A stretch of 64,000 nucleotides of DNA, taken from contig NZ_JBCLNF010000002.1 of the NCBI RefSeq assembly GCF_039062465.1, forward strand, positions 62,001-126,000, read 5' to 3'. This DNA comes from Parolsenella sp958406235. GTDB lineage: Bacteria > Actinomycetota > Coriobacteriia > Coriobacteriales > Atopobiaceae. The position numbers were made by a program, and so were the translations under genes. Every line of letters starts with the position of its first letter. Positions within the stretch are counted from its first letter, which is position 1. Positions 24,044 to 32,002 of this stretch are shown here, one piece after another. The notes below the pieces were generated by a model, which ran no database searches, had not been told where the DNA came from, and worked only from the letters and a program-made list of their open reading frames with translations.

Positions 24044-25252
24044 ATGAGCGACAGCATCTGTCCCGAGCTCCTCTCGCACCTCACCGAGCTATTCGAAGGC
24101 GCCTTCGGCCCCGTTGGCGACGGGCGCGTCCTCCATGTCCACGCACCCGGTCGCTCCGAGATTTCGGGCAACCACACGGACCACGAGGGAGGCCACGTCA
24201 TCGCCGCCGCGCTCGACGTGGCGGTCGACGGCCTCGCCCGCCCCAACGGCACCAACACCGTGCGCGTCGCCTCCGAGGGCTATCCCCTCATCGAGGTCGA
24301 GCTCGACACGCTCGACGTCGCCGAGGACGAGAAGGGCACCACCGCGAGCCTCGTGCGCGGCATGGCCCACGAGGTCGCCGCGAACGGTGGTACGCCCGCG
24401 GGCTTCGACCTCGCGATGACCTGCACCGTCCCCTCGGGCGGCGGCCTCTCCAGCTCCGCTGCCGTCGAAGGCGCCTTTGGCCGCGCGATGGAAGCCCTCT
24501 GGGGCGTCACCCCCGCCGAGCCCGTTGCCCTCGCACAGATGAGCCAGCGCACCGAGAACAACTACTATGGCAAGCCCTGCGGCCTTATGGACCAGGCCGC
24601 CGTCTGCCTGGGCGGCCTCGCCTTCATGGACTTCGAGGACTCCGCCAACCCCAAGACGCAGAAGCTCGAGCTCGACTTCGAGAAGTACGGCCACGCCCTG
24701 GTGCTCGTAAAGGTCGGTGCCGATCACGCCGCCTCCACCGATGACTACGCCGCCGTCCCGGGCGAGATGCAGGCCATCGCGGCCAAGCTCGGCCACGCGC
24801 GCCTGTGCGAGGTCGATAAGGCCGGCTTCGACCGCGACGTCCCCGCCCTTCGCAAGGAGTTTGGCGATCGCGCCGTTCTCCGCTGCATCCACTATTGGTA
24901 CGAGAACGACCTTGTCGACCGCCGCTGGGAGGCGCTTAAGTCCGCGGACATCGACGCGTTCCTCTCGCTGACGCGCGCAAGCGGCGCCAGCTCCGCGATG
25001 TACCTGCAGAACGTCGTAGCCGAGCTTGGCCGCGAGCAACCCGCCATGTACGCCCTCGGCCTTGCCGAGCACATCCTGGACGGCCGTGGAGCCGTGCGCA
25101 TCCACGGCGGTGGCTTTGGCGGCACCATCCAGGCCTTCGTTCCGCTCGACCTCGTCGACCAGTTCATCGAGCGCATGGACTACTGGCTCGGCGCCGGTTC
25201 AAGCCGTCGCTACAAGGTCTCTGACGAGGGGGCGTTCGCGGCATGGCTGTAG
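24044..25252 (+). CDS. galK: Galactokinase (variant with GNHTDH substrate motif)
   Basis: This 402-residue GHMP kinase phosphorylates galactose at C1. The ATP loop is PSGGGLSSSAA (residues ~138-148), and the catalytic aspartate is in CGLMDQAA. The signature near residue 37 reads GRSEISGNHTDHEGG instead of the classical GRVNLIGEHTDYNGG, so the usual Glu is Asn. I recall this variant from clostridial and coriobacterial galactokinases. A C-terminal GHMP motif RIHGGGFGGTIQAF is present. ATG 24044 is supported by GAAAGGA. The stop overlaps galT by 10 nt, so GalK and GalT synthesis are coupled. Confidence 0.93.
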   Translation: MSDSICPELLSHLTELFEGAFGPVGDGRVLHVHAPGRSEISGNHTDHEGGHVIAAALDVAVDGLARPNGTNTVRVASEGYPLIEVELDTLDVAEDEKGTTASLVRGMAHEVAANGGTPAGFDLAMTCTVPSGGGLSSSAAVEGAFGRAMEALWGVTPAEPVALAQMSQRTENNYYGKPCGLMDQAAVCLGGLAFMDFEDSANPKTQKLELDFEKYGHALVLVKVGADHAASTDDYAAVPGEMQAIAAKLGHARLCEVDKAGFDRDVPALRKEFGDRAVLRCIHYWYENDLVDRRWEALKSADIDAFLSLTRASGASSAMYLQNVVAELGREQPAMYALGLAEHILDGRGAVRIHGGGFGGTIQAFVPLDLVDQFIERMDYWLGAGSSRRYKVSDEGAFAAWL

Positions 25253-26841
25253 AGCAGGACGCGACTCTCCGCGACGCAATCCAGGCGCTCGTGGACTACT
25301 CCGTAACCCATGGCCTCGAGCAGGCGGAGGATCGCGTGTGGTCCTACAACGCCGTGCTCGAGTGCGCCGGCGCCCAGGGTCCCGCACCCGAGGTGGACTG
25401 GGTCCTTGCCGAAGGCGCGCCCGCAGAGGACGCCACGTTCGATCTCGACGCCACCTTGGCAATCATCGCCGAGGCCGCCGTGGCCAACGGCGCGACAGAC
25501 GACACGGCAAGCGGACGCGACCGCGCCGCATGCCGCGTGATGGGGCTCCTCATGCCCAAGCCCGCCGCCGTCGCCGCCGAGTTCAGGCACCTCGCCAGCA
25601 AGCAGGGGCCCAAGGCTGCCACCGGCTGGTTCTACCAGCTGTGTTGCGATGCCGGCTACGTGCGCCGCTCTGCCATAGCCCGCAACATCGAGTGGGTCAC
25701 CCCCACCGACTGGGGTGGCCTTGAGATCACGATCAACCTCTCCAAGCCTGAGAAGGACCCGCGCGAGATCGCCGCCGCGGGCGCCGCCAAGAACACCGGC
25801 GAGAAGTACCCCGCCTGCCAGCTCTGCATTGAGAACGAGGGCTACGCTGGCCGCGCCGCGAGCGCCCCGGGCGGAGCACACCCCGCACGCCAGAACCTGC
25901 GTATCATCCCCATCACGCTTGGCGGCGAGCGTTGGGGCCTCCAATACTCCCCTTACGCCTACTTCAACGAGCACTGCATCGCGATGAGCTGCCACCACAG
26001 GCCGATGCACATCGACCGCACCGCGCTCTCATGCCTTCTCGATTTCGTCGACACCGTTCCGGGCTACTTCATCGGCTCCAACGCTGACCTCCCGATCGTC
26101 GGCGGCTCCATCCTGTCGCACGACCACTTCCAGGGCGGCGCCCATGAGTTCCCGATGATGCGCGCCGAAGTGGTTGGCGAGTTCACGATGGATGGATTCC
26201 CCGGCGTCGCCGGCGCCGTGCTTCGCTGGCCCCTCTCCGTGCTGCGCCTTCGCAGCGCCAGCAGGGACGAGCTCCTCGACGCCGCCACGCACGCCATCGA
26301 CGCGTGGCGCGCCTGGTCCGACGAGTCCGTGGGCATCATCGCCAACGACCCCGATGGCACGCGCCACAACACCGTGACGCCCGTGGTCCGCCGCGTTGAC
26401 GAGAACGGCAACGTTGGTGGCGAAGGCTATGAGGTCTACCTCGCCCTTCGTTGCAACATCACCACGGCAGAGCATCCGCTGGGCGTGTTCCACCCCCACG
26501 CGGAATACCACCACATCAAGAAGGAGAACATTGGCCTCATCGAGGTCATGGGCCTCGCCATCCTTCCGCCGCGCCTCGTTCCCGAGCTTGCGGCCGTGCG
26601 CGAACACCTGCTTGCGGGCGACGTGGCGGGCCTTTCCGTGGACGAGCTCACCGCGAGCCACGCCGAGTGGGCCGCCGACGTGTTCGCGCGTCGCGGCGAT
26701 GAACTTACCCCCGAGAACGCCCTCGACATCCTGCACGAGGAGGTCGGCGTCGTCTTCGGCCACGTGCTCGAGAACGCTGGCGTCTTCAAGTGGGACGAGC
26801 AGGGCCGTGCCGCCTGCGAACGCTTCGTCGGGAGCCTGTAG
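25243..26841 (+). CDS. galT: UDP-glucose:hexose-1-phosphate uridylyltransferase, class II
   Basis: This 532-residue enzyme exchanges galactose-1-phosphate with UDP-glucose in the Leloir pathway. It is the long GalT class typical of Firmicutes, not the ~350-residue E. coli type. Motifs include EYxxxKxxxG-like YPACQLCIENEGYAG, SPYAYFNEHCIAMSCHHRPM, PIVGGSILSHDHFQGG (His nucleophile region) and HPHAEYHHIKKENIGLIEVMG. It overlaps galK by 10 nt. A galE gene is not in the window. A terminator follows at 26884. Confidence 0.95.
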   Translation: MAVEQDATLRDAIQALVDYSVTHGLEQAEDRVWSYNAVLECAGAQGPAPEVDWVLAEGAPAEDATFDLDATLAIIAEAAVANGATDDTASGRDRAACRVMGLLMPKPAAVAAEFRHLASKQGPKAATGWFYQLCCDAGYVRRSAIARNIEWVTPTDWGGLEITINLSKPEKDPREIAAAGAAKNTGEKYPACQLCIENEGYAGRAASAPGGAHPARQNLRIIPITLGGERWGLQYSPYAYFNEHCIAMSCHHRPMHIDRTALSCLLDFVDTVPGYFIGSNADLPIVGGSILSHDHFQGGAHEFPMMRAEVVGEFTMDGFPGVAGAVLRWPLSVLRLRSASRDELLDAATHAIDAWRAWSDESVGIIANDPDGTRHNTVTPVVRRVDENGNVGGEGYEVYLALRCNITTAEHPLGVFHPHAEYHHIKKENIGLIEVMGLAILPPRLVPELAAVREHLLAGDVAGLSVDELTASHAEWAADVFARRGDELTPENALDILHEEVGVVFGHVLENAGVFKWDEQGRAACERFVGSL

Positions 26842-26883
26842 CAGGGCCGCCTATCCGCAAACATAGACGCGCAGAAAGGCACC

Positions 26884-26917
26884 GGGCCGCTCCCAAACGG
26901 GGGCGGCCCTTTCCTTT
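26884..26917 (+). terminator. Intrinsic terminator of the gal operon
   Basis: GGGCCGCTCCC pairs with GGGGGCGGCCC (one bulge) and is followed by TTTCCTTT. It lies 42 nt after the galT stop. Confidence 0.8.
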
Positions 26918-27004
26918 GGGATGGATTCCCAGCTGCGGCCTCGTCAGCAGTGGCCATAGCGCCCGGCGTCGCAGCGGCCATCCCAAGCCGCGCGGCGACG
27001 CCTC

Positions 27005-28084
27005 CTATCCGCGAGCGCGATGACGGCGTAGGAGACTCGCGCCCGGACGGGCGGGAATCTCGATATTGAGGCCCATGAGCACGTTGATGATCCAGACGAA
27101 GAACAGCAGCACGACGACGGGTATCACGCAGTTCGTCACGATCATGACCGCGAATGCCTCGATTAGCCGTGCGACCCAACCCTTCGCCGTGTCGAGGATG
27201 CCCGTAACCCCAGAGCTCAAGGCCGTACCGGCCCCGCTGAGCGCAGATCCGATATCCTCGCCGAGTCCGCCCGCCCACGCGGCAAACGCGCCAATGGGAT
27301 CGGTCGAGGCATCGGGTGCCTCGTCGGACGACGCGGACGAGGCCCCGTCATTCGACCGTGCATTGTCCGCCGCGTCGGCACTCTCAGTCATCGCGACAGC
27401 AGCCTCGGAGTCCGCAGCGCCCTCGGCGTCCATCTCGGAAGAAACGGAGGCGGCGTCATACTCGAAGGTATCCTCGATCATGTTGGAGACCTGCACGCTC
27501 GCGGGCACGACAAGCGTGAGGGCGGGCGCGAGAAGGGCGAGCTTGACCGCCGACGTACGCAGGCCCGCACGCCACGTCACATCTTCGCGCACGAGGACGT
27601 AGCCGACGCCGAGCGCGCACGCAAGCGGCACTACCACGCGACAAGCGGCGAGACCAAATATCGTTAGCATATATTTCTCGAGGTAGATGGCCCCGAGCAC
27701 GATTGCGAAGTCTGCCGCGACATCCATCAGCTTGTCCGCGACGGGAATCCCCGTGTCGCCTGGGATCGCAGAGATGGCAACGGAGGCCGCCGTCGTCGTA
27801 CCAACGAGTGCCGTCACCGTCTGAGCCTTGGCATCGAGTTTCTCGATGCTGCCGCGGTACGTCTCCTTCGAACCCATGGCGTCAGCCACGGGAAACGCGA
27901 AGACGAGGGCGACGATTACGAGAAGGGCGACGTAGAGGGCCTTCCTCGCAGAGGGCGAGAGCTCGCCGCCCGTACGGAGCGCGCGCGGCGCGTCGGCCGT
28001 CTCCGCCACCTCGGGCACGTTCGCGAGGCGCGTGTGCCCGCTCTGTCCGCCGAATTCGTCACGATCACGATCCTCTCGACCCAT
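27005..28084 (-). CDS. Membrane protein of unknown function with acidic linker
   Basis: The 359-residue protein has a charged N-terminal ~45 residues, a helix (ALYVALLVIVALVFAFPVA), a segment GDTGIPVADKLMDVAADFAI followed by LEKYMLTIFG, two or three further helices, an acidic Ala/Ser/Asp linker of about 70 residues (~200-270) and a final helix near residues 315-340. The GIPVADKL...YLEKYMLTI pattern recurs in uncharacterised membrane proteins of Clostridia, from memory. No catalytic motif is visible. It diverges from the clpP-like gene across a 372-bp region and could share its regulation. Confidence 0.72.
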   Translation of the reverse strand: MGREDRDRDEFGGQSGHTRLANVPEVAETADAPRALRTGGELSPSARKALYVALLVIVALVFAFPVADAMGSKETYRGSIEKLDAKAQTVTALVGTTTAASVAISAIPGDTGIPVADKLMDVAADFAIVLGAIYLEKYMLTIFGLAACRVVVPLACALGVGYVLVREDVTWRAGLRTSAVKLALLAPALTLVVPASVQVSNMIEDTFEYDAASVSSEMDAEGAADSEAAVAMTESADAADNARSNDGASSASSDEAPDASTDPIGAFAAWAGGLGEDIGSALSGAGTALSSGVTGILDTAKGWVARLIEAFAVMIVTNCVIPVVVLLFFVWIINVLMGLNIEIPARPGASLLRRHRARG

Positions 28085-28456
28085 GGTCGCCTCCTCGTCG
28101 CGATGTCTTTTTGGCCCATGCTAGCACCAAAGCGCCACGCTCTTCGCGCCTTGTACCAGCACATATAGGCCGATATTTAATGTCATGAACGGGCGATAAG
28201 CTTGACCGCGAGAAACAAGCGGGATAGAATCGTCCTCCCGTTTGCCCGCCAAAGGCGAGCACCCGGACGAAGGCTCCGGGTTCACATCATTGACCCAACC
28301 GCGTTGAGCAAGGACAAGTCGGCCCCTCTGAGATGACGCGAGGTCCGCCCCAACAACCAAATACAAGGATTCTCGCCACCATGAGCGGCACGCCATGACG
28401 CATACCGCTCGAGGCCGCGCAGCCGCGCCGCCCCAGACCTCAGCAGGGAGACACCC
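28085..28456. other. Divergent promoter region and structured leader of the clpP-like gene
   Basis: This 372-bp region contains no gene. A strong promoter (28202-28230) implies a transcript start near 28237 and a 5' leader of about 220 nt. The leader has several hairpins, including ACCCGG/CCGGGT (28260-28281) and GGGT/ACCC (28278-28296), and a GGAC...GTCC pair around 28310-28355. I could not match it to a riboswitch class I know. No intrinsic terminator precedes the start codon. Confidence 0.5.
28202..28230 (+). promoter_or_regulatory. Sigma70-type promoter of the clpP/virD4-like pair
   Basis: TTGACC (28202-28207) and TAGAAT (28225-28230) are separated by exactly 17 bp, giving a near-consensus -35/-10 pair on the plus strand. 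The only downstream gene in this orientation is the clpP-like gene at 28457. Confidence 0.7.
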
Positions 28457-29050
28457 ATGGAATCCAGCTTTGCCTACAGCCCCCAGATCGTCCGCGAGAC
28501 GTCGTCTGGCCTTGAGCGCTTTGACGTTCGTGACCAGATGCTCGCCAACCGCGAGCTCGAGCTCACCAGCCAGGTCGACGCAGACTCGTGCGCCGGCGTC
28601 ATCCGCAACCTCTTCTTCCTCGAGCGAGAGGATCCAGACGCCCCCGTCACGCTCTACATCAACAGCCCCGGCGGCGAGGTTCAGTCGGGACTGGCGCTCT
28701 ATGACGTCATGCAGGCGGTGAGCTATCCCATCCGCACCGTCTGTCTCGGCACGGCGGCAAGCATGGCCGCACTGCTGTTCATCTCGGGCGATGAACGCGA
28801 GATGCTGCCCCACAGCCGCGTCATGATCCACGACCCGCTCATCGGCGGAGGCCTCGGCGGCAGCGCCCTGTCCGTCAAGGCCCGCGCCGACGACCTCATG
28901 CGCATCCGCGACATCACGGCGGAGGTCATCTCTCGCCACACGGGCATGACGCTCGAGCAGGTCTTCGCACTCACCGCATCGGACACCTATTTCGAGGCGG
29001 AGGCCGCCGTCGACGCCGGCCTCGCCGACCGCATCATCACCTCGCTCTAG
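28457..29050 (+). CDS. ClpP-family serine protease paralogue
   Basis: This 197-residue protein is a ClpP-fold peptidase. The catalytic triad is intact: Ser102 in GTAASMAA, His125 in SRVMIHDP and Asp176 in ASDTYF. The PGGEVQSGLALYD segment (oxyanion loop strand) is present. ClpP forms tetradecamers that degrade proteins fed by AAA+ unfoldases. No clpX, clpA or clpC gene is nearby. The next gene, a VirD4/TraG-like ATPase, starts 12 nt downstream with only a ribosome site (GAAGGGAG) between, so the two are one operon. It may be an accessory ClpP rather than the housekeeping one. Confidence 0.9.
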   Translation: MESSFAYSPQIVRETSSGLERFDVRDQMLANRELELTSQVDADSCAGVIRNLFFLEREDPDAPVTLYINSPGGEVQSGLALYDVMQAVSYPIRTVCLGTAASMAALLFISGDEREMLPHSRVMIHDPLIGGGLGGSALSVKARADDLMRIRDITAEVISRHTGMTLEQVFALTASDTYFEAEAAVDAGLADRIITSL

Positions 29051-29061
29051 AAGGGAGCCAC

Positions 29062-30459
29062 ATGTACAACACGAACATCTCCGACAGCCTCCGCGCCAAC
29101 GGCGGCATCCGCAAGGACAGCGTGGCCGGCGGCCACGACCCCCGCTCCGCCTATGCCGGCGAGCTGCTCTTCACGCGCCACCACTCCTCCAACGCAGACT
29201 CCTGGGCCTCCGGGCTCAACAACAACGTGCTGGTTCTCGGCTGCTCCGGCGGCGGCAAGACGCGCCACCACGTGAAGCCCAACCTCATGCAGTGCCAGGG
29301 CTCCTACATCGTGCTCGACGGCAAGGGCCGCCTCTGGCATGAGATGGCGCCGTTCCTCGCCCTCAACGGCTACAAGGTCGACCGCCTCGACTTCACCAGC
29401 CCCTGTAGCGACTCGATCGGCTACGATCCCCTCGCGCACGTCCGCTGGTGCCAAGGCGAGCCCGTCCAGTCGGACATCATCTCGATCGCCAGCGCGATCT
29501 GCCCCACCTCGCAGCACGAAACCGACCCCTTCTGGCCGCTCGCCGCGTCCAACTACCTCGCATGCTTCATCGCCTATGTCTTCGAGGCGATGCCCCGCGA
29601 CAATCGCAACTTCTCGAGTGTCATCCGCGTCTTCGAGGCGATGTGCGACCGCAGGGAGCGGGAGCTGTTCGAGGCCCTCGAACGCGAGAAGCCCGGCAGC
29701 TACGCCGCGGCGCTCTACCGGCGCAGCAGGACCACGCAGGGCGCCGAGAAGATGCACTCGAGCATCACGGGCATCGTCGCCGCCAACCTCCTACCGCTCT
29801 CGCACAAGGGCGCTATCTGGTCATTCCAGAACCCCGAGCAGATCGACTTCGCGTCCTTCGGGCGCGAGCGCCGCGCCCTGTTCGTCACCATGGACGACCT
29901 CGACCACAGCCTGGCCGCGCTCACGAGCCTCTTCGTGAAGCAGGCCATCTCGAGCCTCTGCGACGCCGCGGACGCCAATCCGTCCGGCAGGCTGGACATG
30001 CCCGTGCGTCTCGTCCTCGACGACTTCGCGAACCTCAACCTTCCCGGCATCGACGACGCCCTCGCCGTCATCCGCAGCCGCGAGATCAGCTGCACGATCG
30101 TCTGCCAGACGGTGAGCCAGCTCGAGGCGCGCTATGGCGAAGCCAACGCAAACTCGATCATCGGCAACTGCGACCGCCAGCTCGTCACCGCCTTCCAGGA
30201 CGAGAGGACCGCACGCTACTTCAGCGTTCGCGCCAACAAGCCTGCCTCGTCGCTGCTCGAAACCCCGTCTGGGCAGTGGTGGCTGTTCGAGCAAGGCCAT
30301 CGCGGCGTCATGGACGAGGCCTATCACCTCGAGGAACACCCCGCCTACCAGCAGCTCACGCTCGCAAGCAACTTCGAGGTGGACGTGAGGGACGAGGATT
30401 CCTTCGAGGAAATCGACCCGTCCGAGTATGAGAAATACGGCTTCACGCCGGCGGCCTAG
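29062..30459 (+). CDS. VirD4/TraG-like (TraM-recognition family) ATPase without conjugation partners
   Basis: This 465-residue RecA-fold ATPase has Walker A GCSGGGKT (residues 60-67), Walker B RLVLDDFANL (near residue 315), the coupling-protein segment VCQTVSQLEARYGEANA and SIIGNCDRQLVTAF. These match VirD4/TraG type IV coupling proteins, which are hexameric pumps. It lacks the N-terminal membrane helices of conjugative VirD4, and there is no relaxase, mating-pair gene or integrase nearby. The C-terminus ends SEYEKYGFTPAA. It is co-transcribed with the ClpP paralogue. Whether it handles DNA or unfolds protein for ClpP is open. Confidence 0.88.
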   Translation: MYNTNISDSLRANGGIRKDSVAGGHDPRSAYAGELLFTRHHSSNADSWASGLNNNVLVLGCSGGGKTRHHVKPNLMQCQGSYIVLDGKGRLWHEMAPFLALNGYKVDRLDFTSPCSDSIGYDPLAHVRWCQGEPVQSDIISIASAICPTSQHETDPFWPLAASNYLACFIAYVFEAMPRDNRNFSSVIRVFEAMCDRRERELFEALEREKPGSYAAALYRRSRTTQGAEKMHSSITGIVAANLLPLSHKGAIWSFQNPEQIDFASFGRERRALFVTMDDLDHSLAALTSLFVKQAISSLCDAADANPSGRLDMPVRLVLDDFANLNLPGIDDALAVIRSREISCTIVCQTVSQLEARYGEANANSIIGNCDRQLVTAFQDERTARYFSVRANKPASSLLETPSGQWWLFEQGHRGVMDEAYHLEEHPAYQQLTLASNFEVDVRDEDSFEEIDPSEYEKYGFTPAA

Positions 30460-30465
30460 AGAACG

Positions 30466-30501
30466 GGACGGCCCCGCAAGCGAGCGCTCGCGGGGCCGTC
30501 C
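30466..30501 (+). terminator. Hairpin after the virD4-like gene
   Basis: GGACGGCCCCGC (30466-30477) and GCGGGGCCGTCC (30490-30501) form a perfect 12-bp stem 7 nt after the stop. The T-tract is weak (TCGGATT). It may terminate both converging operons. Confidence 0.65.
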
Positions 30502-30532
30502 TCGGATTCGTTATGTGCCGGCACGATGCGCT

Positions 30533-30607
30533 GCCGCCGGGCGCCGTCGGCGCGCGCCGCCGCTAGGCATCGCCGCCGGGCGCCGCCGCCGCGCGTCGCC
30601 GCTAGGC
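30533..30607. repeat. Imperfect tandem duplication at the argD stop
   Basis: A 36-nt GC-rich unit starting GCCGCCGGGCGCCG occurs at 30533-30568 and 30572-30607, with about three differences and a 39-bp period. The second copy contains the argD stop codon; the first repeats the GCCGCTAGGC end outside the gene. Confidence 0.8.
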
Positions 30608-31861
30608 GAGAAGCTCGCGAAGGATGTCGCACATCTCGTCGACATCCGCACGCGTGCAGACAAGCGGTGGCAGGAGACGCAGCGTCGTGGGGCCAGTGGC
30701 GTTGATCACGAGTCCGGCCTCGAGCGCACGCGCGACGAACTCGTGAGCATCAGGCAGGCCCGCCTCAAGCTCGGCTCCCTGGATGAGGCCGCTGCCGCGC
30801 ACCTCGACAACGTGTGGCAGCTCAGCGAGCTGCTCTGCCAGATACTCGCCAACGGAGCGGACATGCTCGAGATAGCCCTCGCCCTCCTCGCCCTCGGGAG
30901 CGGTGCCCTCCGTGAGCTCGGTCAGCACGGCGTCCGCCGCGGCGCAGGCGAGCGGGCCGCCGCCAAAGGTGGAGCCATGGTCGCCGACATGGAAGGCCTC
31001 GCTGATCTCCGCCTTGGCGACGCAGGCGCCCATCGGCACGCCGCCCGCAATGGCCTTGGCGAGGGTGAACACATCGGGAACGATTCCGTAGGCCTGGAAG
31101 GCGAGCGCCCAGCCCGTGCGGAACAGGCCCGTCTGGACCTCATCGCACATCATGAGGGCGCCATACTCGCTCGTGAGGTTGCGCACCTCGGTCATGAACT
31201 CCTGCGTCATCGGGTGGACGCCGGACTCGCCCTGGATGGGCTCGAGGAGCACCGCGGCGATGCTGGAGCCCTTCTGGGCGAAGACGTCGCGCAGGGCGTC
31301 GACGTCGTTGGCATCGATGCTGATGAAGCCACCCGGCAGCGGGCGGAACGGGTCCTGAGCCCAGCCCTGCATCGTCGCAGCAATGGTCTCCATCGTGCGG
31401 CCGTGGAAGCTCTTGTTGAGGCAAACGATGTCAAAGCCGCCGTTGCCACCGCGCTTCGCCCAGAGGCGAGCAAGCTTGATGGCGCACTCGTTGGCCTCGG
31501 CACCAGAGTTGCCAAAGAAGGTACGCCACTGCTGCGGCGCGTCGGGGCTCGCGTCCTTGGGCGCGCCGGAGCCGGCGTTGGCGAGCTGGGCGATGCGACG
31601 CGCGACCTCGCCCCTGTGCTCGATCTGGAAGTAGTTCGAGACGTGCAGGAGCTTGTCGACCTGCTCCTGGATGGCACCCGTGAGCGCGGGATGGCCGTAA
31701 CCCAGACAGTTGACGGCGATGCCGGCGAGGAAGTCGAGATATTCCTTGCCGTCCGAATCAGTGAGACGCATACCGCTGCCACCCACGAACTCGACCGGCG
31801 AGCGGCCGAACGTGTGCATCACGTACGCGTCGTCTAGCTTCTTGGCCTCTTCGAAAGACAT
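30602..31861 (-). CDS. argD: Acetylornithine aminotransferase
   Basis: This 419-residue class III PLP aminotransferase converts N-acetylglutamate semialdehyde to N-acetylornithine. Motifs are DFLAGIAVNCLGYGHP, FFGNSGAEANECAIKLAR, FHGRTMETIAATM, CDEVQTGLFRTG and the PLP lysine in TLAKAIAGGVPMGA. It is the last gene of argC-argJ-argB-argD on the minus strand, 141 nt after argB. The length is slightly above the usual ~400, due to inserts near residues 97-107 and 320-330. Confidence 0.95.
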   Translation of the reverse strand: MSFEEAKKLDDAYVMHTFGRSPVEFVGGSGMRLTDSDGKEYLDFLAGIAVNCLGYGHPALTGAIQEQVDKLLHVSNYFQIEHRGEVARRIAQLANAGSGAPKDASPDAPQQWRTFFGNSGAEANECAIKLARLWAKRGGNGGFDIVCLNKSFHGRTMETIAATMQGWAQDPFRPLPGGFISIDANDVDALRDVFAQKGSSIAAVLLEPIQGESGVHPMTQEFMTEVRNLTSEYGALMMCDEVQTGLFRTGWALAFQAYGIVPDVFTLAKAIAGGVPMGACVAKAEISEAFHVGDHGSTFGGGPLACAAADAVLTELTEGTAPEGEEGEGYLEHVRSVGEYLAEQLAELPHVVEVRGSGLIQGAELEAGLPDAHEFVARALEAGLVINATGPTTLRLLPPLVCTRADVDEMCDILRELLA

Positions 31862-32002
31862 GGGGCTCCTTTCGTGGGCTGCGTCACGCGTCTTAAGCTA
31901 TGACGCCGTGCCCATATACGCGATTGTCCGCGCCTCGACGGCGAAGGACGCTACGCCCTTGTGCGCGACGGCCACGACGATAGCAACGCGTCGCGCCTCG
32001 TA

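Noticed and set aside
29062..30459. Integrated conjugative element around the VirD4-like gene
   Set aside because: No relaxase, integrase, mating-pair gene, attachment repeat or change in base composition is seen; the flanks are metabolic genes.
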